A DNA stretch of 64,000 nt from Otatea glauca (taxonomy: Eukaryota > Streptophyta > Magnoliopsida > Poales > Poaceae), in NCBI GenBank assembly GCA_036346275.1, contig CM070725.1, forward strand, positions 47,802,104-47,866,103, given 5' to 3'. The notes under the pieces are model-generated. The model was given only the letters and a program-made list of their open reading frames with translations. It made no database searches and was not told the DNA's origin. Numbering within the stretch: the first letter of the stretch is position 1; each line of letters starts with the position of its first letter. Position numbers and translations under genes: made by a program. Below, in pieces: positions 35,061 to 47,904 of this stretch.

Positions 35061-37677
35061 GATCCTCGTAACTGAACGGCGACATAAGAATTCGTGGTAA
35101 CTTGTATTCTTCCGGCTGTCTGCCTCTCCTCCCGCTCCTGTTGAGGGTCGGAGGCGGAGCTCCGTAGCAGTTCAAAGTGTTAAACCATTGTCAGTCAAAC
35201 GTAAAACAGAAAATATTGTTCTTCAAGGAAAGAGATAGCGCAAGCAACAGATAGAAAATCCACGAACTTCACTACATTACCTTGGACTATCTATTTATAC
35301 CCCCTTTCTCTGGATGTAAGATAATCCATTAGAAGATTATGATTGAAGTATAGAACAACTATGATCACATCTTGAACCAAAACAATTGCGAAGAATCAGC
35401 CATAAAGAAAGCAAAACATACAATTAGTGAGTAATGTGTCTTTTCTGGAAGCAAACGTAGCAAAATTATCAATTCCCTAGCTACCTAAAGGAACCAAAAG
35501 AAATAAACGACTCTATAAACTATGTGCACAAGCTACCGGTGGATTGGAATCAATTACAAGCACACGTTGTCCCCGAAGCTCTGATGATGAAATTTAGATC
35601 TGATTGAGCAATCAGGCTTCTCCTCCCTTCGAGCCTCTTCAACACAACGGCTACAAAGTGGCACATGGTGTGTGCAAGAATAAACTAAGCGAAAGATCAA
35701 TAACGAGGTGGTCAAGTCAAGAATAGAAAACGTATGATGACTGACGCCACGCAGGGATATAAAAGGGAAGGAACGAAGGATGGGAATCATGTACTTGGTT
35801 ACTAGCCATCATTCGTTAGTTCACCTACAAATCTAACTGCTCGTATGAAACGAACGATGTGGTTAGAGTAAAGACAAAGTTTGCCTTTAGACCACAAAAG
35901 GAGATATACACTTTCATAATATCCTGACCTAAGCGTGAGGAAACTAGGACCATAAACATTAGAAAGGTAGAATATTTTATTTGTATAAAATACTTCTCTA
36001 CTTAAACAAAACAAAGAGAATGACTAATCATCAGTTGTTCAAAATTCTATCTCTGAATTTATATTGAACCATTTTGATTGCTCCTACTTATTCTTATTAT
36101 AACCACAAACCGTAGCAATCCTAATCAACCACCACCTTTGTCTCTATCTCACAAGACACCATCCCCACCCCTGCTAGCAGTGGCAGCGTGGCGCATAGTC
36201 CTATGATAAGCTGTCACGCCCCTCCCCACCCTACACTAGGGTAGCCTCACATGTCCCTGCTAGGCCTCTCTGGGGGAGACAACACCATGTCCGTGATCCT
36301 CAGGGGCCCGACCTGCAAGGATCCTATGTGGATTAAACAATAGTTAAATTATGTTTTTAAAAATAAGTTTTTATTTAATTAATTTATAAGTATTTATTTT
36401 TAACAAAAATATAGCTTCAAAAATTATATCAAAACTTATAAATTGAGGTTTTAGTCCCAACATATAAGAAAAGGAATATAATTTATAAACAAAATAATAC
36501 ATTTATAATTTTTTTCCTAGTCTCCATGGGACGTCGTTGGAGAAGGCAACCCCGTCCTCACCCCTAGTGTAGCGGGAGCCAAACCTCATTCCACCGTCCA
36601 AGGAGATCAACCCCCATCCCTATGGGAATTTTCCCCCAAGGCCCTGCCCTACGAAGGAAATTGGCATCCCTATTTTCCGCCATTGAATCTGTCATCTCAA
36701 CCAGTAACCACCTTCCCAAGACCTAATGTGCCACTCACGATTGTCTCCCATCTCTTTAACACCTTTTGTCATCCTCCTACGTACTGACAGCCAACGGCGC
36801 CATCATCGCTTTGCCGCTTAATACTAGTCCATTGCCTCCCTCCTCCCTCTATTGTTAGGGATTCTAGTGAACTTAAACCCTAAATCTGGTAAATTTAAAC
36901 CCTAACTCTATTATTGGATAAAGTGAATGCCCGTAAAAAAACTCGAGTTGGATAGAATGCATACATAGGCTCTAGTAAGCACATAAGGAGTCACCGATGA
37001 CGGCAGGGCACCGTGTTTTTTCATGTGTCCTTGTGATGATGTTGACATGTCGTGCCACCAACACTATGTCCAATACCATCACACACGGACGATGCTAGTA
37101 GTATATCATACTACTGATATTCTAGCTAGTAGTATTTTGTAAGTATTTTTCTTCTCATTTGATATATACTAGTTAAGTATCGTTGTAATGGAAACATGAT
37201 TTTTAACCAAATAATTAGATCGTGTCACATGTTTACAAAAAAAAATTACATTTTTGAGTTGCCGTGGGGAGGGAGGAGTGGTTAATGGCCCGGCCAGGGA
37301 GAGCGAGTGTGAACGGAAAAAGCGAGGCGTGTCCAACGATCTATATATCTACGTGCTGTATTTTTAGAGAGAAATAGAGAATGACGGTACAGTCACCGAC
37401 CCGTATTTATATATGAGTAAAGATAAAGATATTTTCACATGAAAAATATGATACAGTAGCATACTACCGTTTATGCAACTAGTAGGTTCGATATTTATTT
37501 GTTTGTTACGTTGTAGCGGATTCAGGTTAAGGCAATTGAACTAACCCTGCAAATTAATACACAGGCACCTATATTCCTCCCTCCATTATTGTATAGCTAG
37601 CATGTATATCTACAGGTACTTCCAGTACTGTACTGCTCAACGAATTGCTGCAGGCTGAGTCTAGTGGCAGTACCAAG
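35061..37677. other. Intergenic, no gene seen
   Basis: I see no supported gene. About 36230-36690 is a diverged copy of the repeat found at 49845-50415 (GGGGAC-rich ends, AT-rich middle with TTTATAA phrases, and CATCCCTATTTTC at the end). The rest is AT-rich with short ORFs of no recognisable character. Confidence 0.5.
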
Positions 37678-37890
37678 TGTTGAGGAACCTCGCTATCGAA
37701 TAGTCCGGGTTCCCAAACATCCAAGTGGAGAATGAAAGAGAGAGACATGTGTTTAGGGAGAGCGAAAGCGAAATTCTTTATTGCTAATGAATTACGTGTA
37801 CATGGGGACCCCTCCTCCTTTTATAGCGCTCTCTAGGGTTTCAGCATTAGGGACCACATGGGCCTTCGTGGGCTTCGTGGTTTCTCAACA
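37678..37890 (-). repeat. Copia 3' LTR (complete)
   Basis: On the + strand it begins TGTTGAGG and ends CTCAACA, so it has TG..CA ends within a longer inverted repeat. It shares about 150 bp of high identity (from GAAAGAGAGAGACA to the GGGCTTC..GGTTTCT end) with the second LTR near 43100-43263. The internal CTCCTTTTATAGCGC may be the LTR promoter, read from the opposite strand with caution. Confidence 0.85.
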
Positions 37891-38411
37891 CTCCCCTTGG
37901 GCCCTTTGTCGCGAGATGCATATGCCTCATTAAAACTCCGTAAAAACCCAGTGGGAAAAATACTTGGAGAAAGAGCACATAGCATACGCTACTATGTTGC
38001 ACGAATTGCCTCGTTAAAAACCTTATGCAAGAAAACTTCATGAAAAACTTGCTAAGGAAAAAGAGTACAATTCACCCAACTTCAATTGCTAATCTTCGAG
38101 ATTCATGTTGGGTATTCATAATTCATGCTCAGGATTCATGTGGGAGTATGTGAAATATCTCCCCCTGAAATCTGCACTTCTCTAAGTCTCATCATCCCAA
38201 TTCCTTTCACGCACCTTTCAAAGGTAGATGCTGGGAGTGGTTTAGTGAACAAATCTGCAAGATTTTCACATGACAAGTATGCAATATCTTGATCTCGTTC
38301 ATCTTATGCAATTCATGAGCATAGAAGAACTTGGGGTTGATATGCTTCGTGAGATTGCTCTTCACATAACCCATCGTGCTTGGGCAACACAAGTCGCATT
38401 ATCTTCATAAA

Positions 38412-41400
38412 TTATCGTGGAGTTTGCTCAATGTTCAAACCACATGACTTCTGGATGTGGTGAACCATTCTTCTGAGCCATGCACATTCACGCGATGCTT
38501 CATACAAAGCGATGATTTCTGAGTGGTTTGTCGACGTCGAGACAAGAGTCTGCTTAGACGACTTCCAAGAAATTGCCGTTCCTCCACATAGGAAAACATA
38601 GCCAGTTTGGGACTTGCCAAGTATGCTGGTCCGATAATACTCAAAGATCGGCATAGCCAACCAAATTCAATTCATTATTTCTTCTAAAGAATGCATCGAG
38701 GTCTTTGCTTCCTTGGAGGTAGCGGAAGATGTCCTTGATCCCTTTCCAATGCCTTTTGGTGGGTTCTGACTGCATCGAGCTAGCAAGTTCACAAATAACG
38801 CAATGTCCTGGTCTAGTGCTATTCGCAAGGTACATGAGCGCCCTATTGCACTCAAATATGGGAATTTCGCTCCCGTGACTTCCTCCCTCTTCTCTAGGTC
38901 CAGATGGGTCTAGGTGCGCTTGGAGTGACCTTCCGACCATTGGAGTCTTCGCAGGATATGCCTTTTCAAATCCAAACCTTTCCAACACTTTCTCAGGTGT
39001 AGGTTGATTGATGTACCAAGATTCCTCCTTGGACATGTTCAAGCTGCAAGCCTAAACAAAACTTTGTTTTACCCAAATCTTTCATTTCAAACTCGACTTC
39101 AAGTATGAGCATGCCTCTTCAATTTCTTCATCCGTCCCAATGATGTTCAAGTCATCTACATAGACGGAGATTATCTGTAATCCATTCGGGATCACAGATA
39201 AACACACATGGACAATCTTCATTGTTTGTGTAGCCTTTCTTGCAGAGAAAGTCACTTAAGCGATTGTACCACATTCTTCCCGATCGCTTCAAACCCATAT
39301 GTTGATTTCTCCAATTTCACACTGCATGTGTTTCTATTTGCTCCATCTTGGTTCGAGATAGGATTCCTTAGATTTCATGTATATCTCCGAATCCAAGTTT
39401 CCATACTGGTATGTTGTGACAACATCCATTAGTTTCATTCTCAACTTCAAGTTGATCGCCATTGAGATCAAATATCTAAAGGTAATTCCTCCCATGACCG
39501 GAGAATAGGTTTCTTCATAATCAACTCCGTGACGTTGAGTGAAACCTTGAGCTACAAGCCTTGCTTTGTACCTTACAACTTCGTTGTTTTCATTTCTCTT
39601 AGAACAAAGACCCATTTGTGACCTATGTGGTTTATATGGGGAGGTGTGCGATACTGCCCAAACACCTCTCTCTTGTTCGAGAGACTAACTCTGCAGCTTA
39701 TTGCCTTTTTCCATTCTTCCCAATCTAGCCTTTTCTTGCACTCTGCTAGAGATGCAGGCTCGGGATCATGATCAATGATCGAGGCAATCTTCTTTGCAAA
39801 GTATGCATCAACGTTGGCTGTTGCTCTATTCAGGGATTCTCCTGTTACTACAAAGTTTATGGCCATTTCTTCATGGGGTGCTTCATGCACTTCTACTTGC
39901 TCTTCGCTGCTTTTCCCTATTGCAGGAGCAAGTTCCTTTAGCTTTTCATCGCCTATGTGTGCGCACACATTATTTCCGGCGGCTTCCTGCAGTGGAAGAT
40001 TCAAGTCTGGAATTGCCTTTCCTGTTGGCTTCTTTCCAGTGCCAGGTCTCAACTGGCTCCCCTTCTTTCCTTGGGGCATTTTCGTGATTGGTTGTGGTAA
40101 GTCCTCTCGCCCAGTTTTCTCCAGACGTCTCCGGGTACTTTGGGTTTGAGGAGCCGATTGCTGTTTTTTTCTTTGAGGCCTCTGAACAGGTTGAGGATAC
40201 CTTCTATTTTCTTTGGTATTTCCACCTCTCTCGTGCATTCCTTGCGGGTACATGCGACTTAACCACGCCTTCGATCACAAAATGATCAGTAGTTCATTTG
40301 CTAAATTACGCAAATCAATTATCTTCTCGACTTCTTGATTTGCTTCATTAGTGCGGGGTCATGCGGGGATCGGTGGAATGCCATATGATTTCCGGCATTT
40401 TTCATCCAAAGGTTGATTTCTCCCCTAATGACGGAAACGATCCTCGTCAAAGATGCAATCAATCGGGTGTATGCAAATCTCCATCATGGGTTCTAAATAC
40501 CGATTATGGATGCACTCATAACCAACGATATCCCGACTTGCGGAGAGGCCCATTGCGATCACCGAGGGTGGTATAGGTACATATACCATACACCCAAATT
40601 TTCTAAGATGGGAGATCTTCGATGATCCGTGCACAAGCCGCACGGGGAATGGATGTTGTAGGCCGATGGTCCGAAATTGATAAGTGCCGCGTGCAGGATC
40701 GCGTGTCCCCAACAAGTGTTGGGCAAGTTACAACTCGCAAAAGCGTCCGGCAATGAACTTAATCCTCTTTATTAGTGCTTCGCTAGTCCGTTCGCGTATG
40801 AACGTGCGGTATGGAGTGCTCAATCGCTATCCTTGTTGTGCAGCAATAATCATCAAATGCCTTTGAAGTAAATTCTCCGGCATTGTCCATTCTAATGGAC
40901 TTCACGCGATGATCGTGGAAAGCGTTCTTAATTTTTATGATCTCGCGAGATCGACTTTGTAAAAGCATGGTTTCTTGTTGACAACAAGCATACATGCGAC
41001 CATTTCGAGGAAGCATCGATGAGCACCATAAAGTATCGAAACGGCCCGACAGGGCTGAATCGGACCGCAAATATCCCCGGATGCGCTCCAGAATGCAGGA
41101 TTTCACTTTGCACTTTCATGACAGAGGGTCTAGTTATTAATTTCCGGTGGCACATGCAGGCACACAAAATCTTCATGATTCGGAAATTTTAACATTTATG
41201 CCATGACCTCGTGAGTTGTTCACTATATTTCTCATCATTCTAAGACCAGATGACCTAATCTACCATGCCATAAAGAAAATAATTTGAGCTTCTAAAAAGC
41301 AGTCTTCAAGGAAGTATACACTTGTGTGCATGAATGTTCGTGTAGTACAACCTGCATTCATATGAGGGACATTTTTCTAATACTATTTTTCCACATACCG

Positions 41401-41704
41401 TGTGCTTCACAATGCACAAGTATTCTTTGCCATTTTCTTCATTGGTTTCTACGTGAAAACCATTGGCGCAGATGTCTTTAAAGCTTAAGAGAGCGCGTTG
41501 ATTCGTGGTACAAAGGGCTTCTTCAATTACCAAAGTTGTACCCATAGGCAATATAATAGTGGCTCTTCCTGAGCCGATTACATATGAGTCGCTTCCTGCG
41601 ATCGTAGTAATCTTTCCAGCGTTCTTCGTGATCGACTGGAAATACTTAGACTCTCTTAAGATGGTATTTGTTGTGCCACTATCAACAATGCATATCTCTT
41701 CCAT
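38412..41704 (-). pseudogene. Copia polyprotein remnant
   Basis: 41704-41306 reads EEICIVDSGTTNTI with the DSGTT protease active site. 41176-40783 and 40715-40425 hold integrase pieces. 39615-39334 reads VVRYKARLVAQGFTQRHGVD with DYEETYSPV, a reverse transcriptase hallmark. 39178-39149 encodes YVDD, the polymerase site. 39042-38641 and 38660-38412 hold the RNase H end with WKSSKQTLVSTSTNHSEIIA. Pieces are in several frames. 40253-39573 also holds a low-complexity linker (KENRRYPQPVQRPQRKKQQ) between integrase and reverse transcriptase. Confidence 0.85.
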
Positions 41705-42479
41705 TTGGGCACTACACGATTTCTAGATAAAAGAAATATAATTCTAATCAAACAGAGGCATAATAATTCAAATACTGCTTGTAAATGAAAGAATACTGGA
41801 ATAAAGAATAAATTGCATATATATTCACGAGAGAAGTATGCTCTTCTAGAGCTTACTATTCATTATTCAAAGGAAAAAAAATGCTAACAACCATAATCTA
41901 AAAGCAAAAATGCGATTCATGCATTTAAACGGCAAAGGCATTGTTTGATCGCTCGCCGATGGTAGGTTTCAAGGTCCGCGAGGACCCTAGACCAATCGCG
42001 AAGACGGAGCTTCTTGCCCCAAAGAACTATCTTCACTCCGATGCCCAGTGAGGTAGTTTCGACTGCAGTGCGGGGCCGCTTCTTCAAACTCACGATTCAC
42101 GATTCATGATTTCAAAATTTCGTTTAGATTATCGTGTAACTGATAGAAAATGGTTGCAAAAGCATAAAGTACGAAAATAAATTGCTATGCATTGCAATAT
42201 CTTAAATAAAGCAATAGATTCAAAATTCATAAAGAATATTCATAAAACAGAGAAATAAAGCAAGAAAAATTAAAACAGAGCCAAATAAATCTTCTTGATT
42301 TTCTCGCAATTTTTCAAAATTTTCTCGCAATTTTTTCAAATTTTTCTAGCAATTTTTCCTTTTTTTCTTTTCTTTCTTTTCTTTTTTTTTTCAAATTGAG
42401 TGGCCTTTGGGCCACTTTCTTCTTCCCGCTGGCCTCTTGGGCTTTGGCCCATTTCGCTGTCAAGAAATAACCCGCGGTT

Positions 42480-43095
42480 AGGGTTCCAACCCTAGCGCCA
42501 TTCATCTCAGCAGGTACAGAGGAGATCGGCGATTGGCCGGGCAGCGTGTGGCGTGAAAACCGCTCACGGTCTTGCCGGCGCCGCGAGGCGGGCTGGCCGC
42601 TTGGCCGCGTCGCGAGGCCAGAACGCGGCTGCGGGCGAGCTGGGCTGAAGCGGGCCGAGCAGCTGCCGTATGGCCGAGGCGGCGCGTAACAAGGGCGCTT
42701 AGGCATCTTGCCGCGAACGCCGCATGGCGCGTGCCGGCAATGCGGCCGAGGCGGCGACGCGGCATCGCGGAAGCGAGGCGCGATCGAAGCGTCGGCGCGA
42801 GGCGGCGGCAGTGCATGGAGCTGGGGCACGCGGCGATCGCAGCGAGCCGAAGCGGTGCGAGTGGCAGTCTTTGCGGCGTGGCGAGCGCCGCTTGGCGCGG
42901 CGGGGCGAATGGCGGCCGGGCGGCCGTCGAGCGGCGGCGAGTGGCCGATGGCGAGGGTTTGGCGTAGCAAGAGTGGCTTGCGCGAAGCGGCGGCCGACAA
43001 GCTTCGCGGCGCGGCACCGACCGAGGCGCAGACTGGCGGCTGGCCGGCAATGGCATGCCGGTCCGGCATGGAAATGAGCGGCGCCGAAGCAACAG
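42480..43095. other. GC-rich island inside the copia element
   Basis: This stretch is very GC-rich and full of GGCGCGGCG and GGCCGAG phrases, while its flanks are AT-rich. Several long overlapping ORFs exist in most frames, as expected from GC-driven lack of stops, so none is accepted as a gene. It occupies the place between the damaged 5' LTR and the pol region where leader and gag should be. Confidence 0.6.
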
Positions 43096-43268
43096 ATCCG
43101 GAGAGAAACGAAAGAGAGAGACAGACACGTGTTTAGGGAGAGCGAAAGCGAAATTTTTTATTGCTAATGAATTACGTGTACATGGGGACCCTCCTCATTT
43201 TATAAGCTCTCTACAGGGTTTGGCATTAGGGACCACATGGGCCTTCGGTGGGCTTCAGGGTTTCTACC
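43096..43268 (-). repeat. Copia 5' LTR (both ends damaged)
   Basis: From GAAAGAGAGAGACAGACACG to GGTTTCT it matches the LTR at 37678-37890. The first 55-60 bp seen in the other LTR (TGTTGAGG to AGTGGAGAAT) are replaced by GC-rich sequence. The terminal CAACA is also missing before ACCAAG. Confidence 0.75.
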
Positions 43269-43529
43269 AAGTACGAACACATGCACACGCACGGTTGTGG
43301 ATTGAACCATATCATGGCCATGCATGGCTCAGTCAGTACCATCAATCAAATGGAAATTTCCCATCATCATCACAAATGCGCGCGGATGCTGCCAGAAGTT
43401 ACTCGTATTGCATACTGTAATTACCTTCTTAATTTAGAACACCGCACAGATCTTACCATCAAACAGATCTTATACAGGTTCGTTTAAAAAAAACTCAGAT
43501 CATTTTGTTCGGTACGATCACTCGAAATG

Positions 43530-43965
43530 GGAAATTCGCGGTATTATCACAGAATACGGTACATTTTATACAAACTATCATAAAATTATAGATTTTAGCT
43601 TATATTTCATAAAACTACGGATTTTAGGAGAATTTGTGTCACAAAACTATTTATAATTAACTATTTTTTTAATGAGTCCGACGTTGTGGGTACACATTGC
43701 CACTCTACACGCCCTTATTGCCCGTTTCACTTGTGAGGCTGTTATGTAAGTCTACACTATCAGACCCATCACACAAAACGATAACTTCTAAAACTCGTAA
43801 TTTTATGATATAAGTTCTTCCAAAATCTATTGTTCTATGAAAACTGTAGTTTTCTGAAAGTCTATAAAAGAAATTTATAGTTATATGAAATCTTCTCAAA
43901 GTTCGAAGAATAAAGTTACCAAGTGGTAGGTAATTTAGCGGTATTTCATGGTACCTTAGAAAGAT
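43530..43965. mobile_element. Imperfect inverted-repeat MITE-like element
   Basis: GCGGTATTATCAC near 43538 and TAGCGGTATTTCATGG near 43937 (reverse-oriented relative to each other in part) bracket AT-rich arms containing TAAAACTA(C/T)GGATTTTA and its inverse. The centre has non-palindromic ACGTTGTGGGTACACATTGCC. Ends and target duplication are not resolved. Confidence 0.4.
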
Positions 43966-44703
43966 TATAAAAAATCTCTTACCAAATAATGCATGTATAC
44001 CGCACCACCACACTCAGCTTGTCATCACGAGCACATCAAAAAAAGAAAGAAAAAAAGGAGCTCAACAGCCAGAGGTAGCTAGCTAGCTGCTCAGACTAGT
44101 CGTCATGACATGACTCATGATCAACCAGCCACGAACGCCATGAGCGCAGACACCAAACGCAACGACAGAGGCGGCAGATGGGCGGAATGATTCGCCCCAA
44201 CCTGCAGCTCGCAAAAGCGCCCGCTCGTTTCGATCGCAGTTGGCGGCGCGCACACAAAGTAGGCTAGAAATAAAACCAAACAAATCGAAAATAGAGTAAT
44301 AGGAAATTAGGAAGCATCCGGGATGGCGCACGAGCATATCGAAGTTGAGCTTTGCCTTTGCGCAAAGTGCGACCTCCTCCTCCTCCTCGCCGGAGTCTCG
44401 CCTCCCACTGATCGATGCCGGACGCACGCACACCATCACCGGAGTGCTAAGCTCGTAGTAGCCTTTCATCGAACGGGAAGTGCAGTGGCACTAAGCCAAT
44501 AGGAAAAGCCAGCCACTTTCTGCACCAACTTAACCACCGAGTAGTTGCCTCCTTTGATCCACTGGCAGTCTAATACTGCAGAGTTTACTTGACGCAGTTG
44601 ACTTTAACAGTTACTTTTTAAGTACTACAAAAGTAAACAGCTCTAAATATATAATATTACTAAAGTAAATTTAATTACAAATCTAACAATTTCAATTATA
44701 TGC

Positions 44704-44995
44704 TACTCACCCCGTTGATTTTTGTAAGGACTATTTGGTTTGCATTTTTCTCGAAAATTATAAGCTGTGCATTGATATTTAATGCACTTTCTCTCTTTTG
44801 CCCCTATTTATTTCCTTCCCTTTCCTAAGCATTATACATAATTTACCATACAAACTAACTCTCTCATAATTCTAAAGCCCTTAATGGAAAGATACTTTAG
44901 TCATTCTCTTTTGTGTCTTTCTCAATCTTAAAGCTTCCTTAATCTATGTAACTAGTCAAAATACGTTCTATAAAAAATCAACGAATAGAACATAT
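44704..44995. mobile_element. MITE-like element, CGTTGATTTTT termini
   Basis: The left end CCCCGTTGATTTTTGTAAG faces the right end ATAAAAAATCAACGAATAG. The inverted repeat core is CGTTGATTTTT. The interior is AT-rich and non-coding. An ORF of 128 codons at 44083-44469 nearby has no recognisable character. I see no gene in 43270-45226. Confidence 0.5.
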
Positions 44996-45226
44996 AACTA
45001 GATCTTTTAAAAATTATTTTCCATACAAGCTCTATCAGTCAAAACCAACAATATCAAACAAACGGATAGGGTATTAGTACCACGTAATACTTGTCTTTTT
45101 TTATTCTTTCTTCAGTTAGACGCAGACACACGCCTAAAAGATGCAGAGTACTGTTTTAGGAGGTTCATTTACATAAATCCAGTCTTTCTTCACAGATCCA
45201 ACATGTCAGGGTAGATGGGTACTATC

Positions 45227-46663
45227 CAAGGATTCAAATTTCGTTTTCGGATAAAATATCGGCTGGGACCGAAATTCGGGTATTTCGGACAAATCTCATT
45301 CGAAATTCAAAAAAAAAAATTTCAAATCCGGTTCGTTTTCTACCGAGAAAAACAAAATTTCGCAGAAAAATCACGAAATTTCGGTATATTTGCACAGGCT
45401 GAAAAGTGGGTCAAACAACGACGAAAATTTTTGAATTCTTTTTTGGAGGTTCCTGACATATCAGTGATGTTCCTTTAAAAAATTCAGATGATTATCACAT
45501 TTGAGAAAGTTTTAAAAATTCAAACATTGCTACAGTCCTGATAAAACACTGACCCGGAAGTTTGATTCGAATGAAAAATGGTACAAACCACCTTAGAAAA
45601 TTTTGAATTTTTTTTTTGCATGGTTATGATGCATCACTAATGTTCTCACAAAATTTTCAGATGATGATCAAGCTTCATGAATTTTTAAAAAATTAGATAA
45701 TGCTACTGTCCTCTTAAAAGGCTTACCGGCAAACTTGAGCAAAATGAAAAATTGTTCAAACCACGTTAGAGAATTTTGAATTTTTTAAATGGTCCTGATA
45801 TAACATTAATGTTTATATAAAATTGTTAGATGATGGTCATGCTTAATTAATTTTTAAAAATTCTGACAGTGTTACGTCCTGATAAAAGTCTGATGATCAA
45901 TACATAGATTTGCTTTAGCAATAAAAAAAGGTTTAAATTTTTTGAATTTTTTACAGAAGGGTGATAAGGAAATGCATAAGATCTCATAAAATCTTTGAAC
46001 CATGATCATAGTCCAGTGAATTTATAAAATTCTTACAAGACACAGTACCATTTATGTCTTTCTCTTTTTGAGTTTTGAAATATAATACAACAAATGAAGT
46101 TCAATGTTTACATAGATTTGATCGACCAAACAAAAAAGTTTATTTTTTAAAAAAAATTTATAGAATGGTACTGAGGCAATTATTAATCTCTCATAAAAAT
46201 TTTAGATGATGTTCACACTCGAGAAAAGTTATAACATTCTGACAAGGTTACTGTCCCAATTATGTTCATTTAGTTTTTGATTTTCTAAAGATAACAAATG
46301 AAGTTCAATTAATTTGAAAATTTTTCTATATGATCCTACATTACTAAAGATAGTACCATAAATGTTTCAGATCATTACCAAGCTTGTACAATTTTATAAA
46401 AATCTAACAGTATTTCTGCCAAAATTCTAAAATATCTAAAAAAATCGGTTTTTCAACAAATTTTCGTAGAAGATGACTTTCTTAAGGGTTATTGGACCAA
46501 ATCCGACCTTAAAAGTATGAAAACCGGCCAAAAATCACGAAATTTCGCCGAGAAAAAAACGAATTTCGGGTTACTATAGCAATTTCAAAAAAATTAATCC
46601 GGCCGGTAGTTTGGATTTTGTGATGATCCGAAATCCGAAAGTTCGGCGAGATTTGTATCCTTG
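45227..46663. mobile_element. Non-autonomous hAT-like element with 8-bp TSD
   Basis: The element begins CAAGGATTCAAATTTCG and its other end, read in reverse, is CAAGGATACAAATCTCG, a short terminal inverted repeat. GTACTATC flanks it on both sides (45219-45226 and 46664-46671), an exact 8-bp target duplication as made by hAT transposases. The 1437-bp interior is AT-rich and has no transposase. It is related to the longer, more diverged copy at 820-3040. Confidence 0.8.
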
Positions 46664-46726
46664 GTACTATCACTACTCTTAGTAGTAACCGGAACGGTAG
46701 TCTTGTTGGTGACGATAATGTTAATA

Positions 46727-46961
46727 TTTCATTCGGCCGTAAATAGTTATCGTTTTGAATATAAGGGTAATTAAACTTTTAAAACTTTAAATATTAATAT
46801 ATTTTTAAATATTTAAAATGAATATATGAAAATTAAATGTGGAGATTTATGTTAAAAAATATTTTCAAAACAATATAATTTTATAATTATAATATAATAA
46901 AAATCATTGATCAAAATTATGTTTTAGATGCATAAAACAACAACTATTTCTGGCCGGATTC
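46727..46961. mobile_element. Stowaway-like MITE, same family as 4099-4358
   Basis: TA flanks both ends. TTTCATTCGGCCGTAAATAG faces, in reverse, GAATCCGGCCAGAAATAG. Interior phrases AATATTTAAAATGAATATATG and ATAATATAATAAAAAT recur in the MITE at 4099-4358. Confidence 0.65.
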
Positions 46962-47904
46962 TAGCAGTGATCTGTAACGGAAGAGCGATGCGTAGTCATG
47001 ATCCGGTAACTGGAGTTGGGATCCAGCGTGCGGATATTCGCGGGGTGCACGTCACCCGCACCCACGCGTCGGGCCCACGGGACCCGGTCCCCACCAAAGG
47101 AGAGAGATAGAGGAGGAGGTCAGGAGGGGGGCCATTCCTTCACCACCCGCCTTCCGACACGTGCGAGGCGGTGCCCACCCGACGGGGTGGGACCCCACCT
47201 ACCGCCCCGGCCGCCGAGACGCGGCCCCACCACGCGGTGGCAACGAGAAGGCCCCCCTCCCCCGCCGGGTGGGCCCCACTCCATCTGTCACGTGACGGCC
47301 AGCCGGTGGCGCCCGCCCATCCCAACTCGCACCGCACGGTCCGCGAGGGCGCCCTTTGACCCACCACCACTTTGCGCACGGGCCCCACGCCCCCACCACC
47401 GCGACCACGGCGAACCACCGCCGCCGCGCTCCGGCCGTGTGCGTTAAATTTTGCCCCACGTACGCACGTGCCGGCGGCTGCTTAACCTAAACTACCACCA
47501 CCACCCTCCCTATCCCAAAAGCTTCCCATTTCCATTTCCAAATGCAAATCAAAGCACAGCACATCAGGAAAGACACAGCAAATTAAGCAGAGCGAGCAAA
47601 TAGATAGGAAAAACTTGCGTAAACTTGTGATCATGGCTGGTTAACTTAAAATTTTGCATCGGCTCATTTGCATGCTACACTTGTTCTTCTTCTCTAACAC
47701 TAACACTGAGCTACTGAGGCGACAAGTGCCAAGACAACACAACACCAACACGGGGGAGTAATTACCAGTTCATCATGATAAGGAGGTACTGCGAAAAGAA
47801 GGGAGGTGAAAAAATAAATTAGCGCAAAAGGAACCTAAGCTTTGGATTGGACTCTTGGCGTGCAGTGGAGTCATGGAGTGGAGTGCTTTCTTTGCTGTGC
47901 TTCG
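46962..47904. other. GC-rich then mixed sequence downstream of TCP gene
   Basis: 47030-47460 is GC-rich with many GGGCCCAC and GGCCCCAC words and a strong hairpin around CCACCCGACGGGGTGGG near 47176. Overlapping ORFs here follow base composition and are not accepted. 47640-47904 likely contains the TCP 3' UTR. No other gene seen. Confidence 0.45.

Larger units (their letters stand above)
37678..43268 (-). mobile_element. Decayed Ty1/copia LTR retrotransposon
   Basis: On the minus strand the order is protease (41704-41306), integrase (about 41176-40425), reverse transcriptase (40253-39100) and RNase H (about 39042-38412). This is copia order. A complete 213-bp LTR lies at 37678-37890 and a damaged LTR at about 43100-43263. 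A polypurine tract (AAGGGGAG on the minus strand) abuts the complete LTR. ACCAAG occurs at both outer edges (37672-37677 and about 43269) and is the probable target duplication. No gag zinc knuckle is visible. Stops and frameshifts make it dead. Confidence 0.85.

Noticed and set aside
42314..43136. Long ORFs up to 251 codons on both strands
   Set aside because: Extreme GC content removes stop codons in every frame. The translations are Arg/Ala/Pro low complexity.
44083..44469. 128-codon ORF on the minus strand
   Set aside because: No recognisable domain, no splice or promoter support, and it lies in repeat-rich intergenic DNA.
47016..47459. ORFs of 62-143 codons in GC-rich DNA downstream of the TCP gene
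   Set aside because: All frames are open because of base composition, with no start context, domain or splice evidence.
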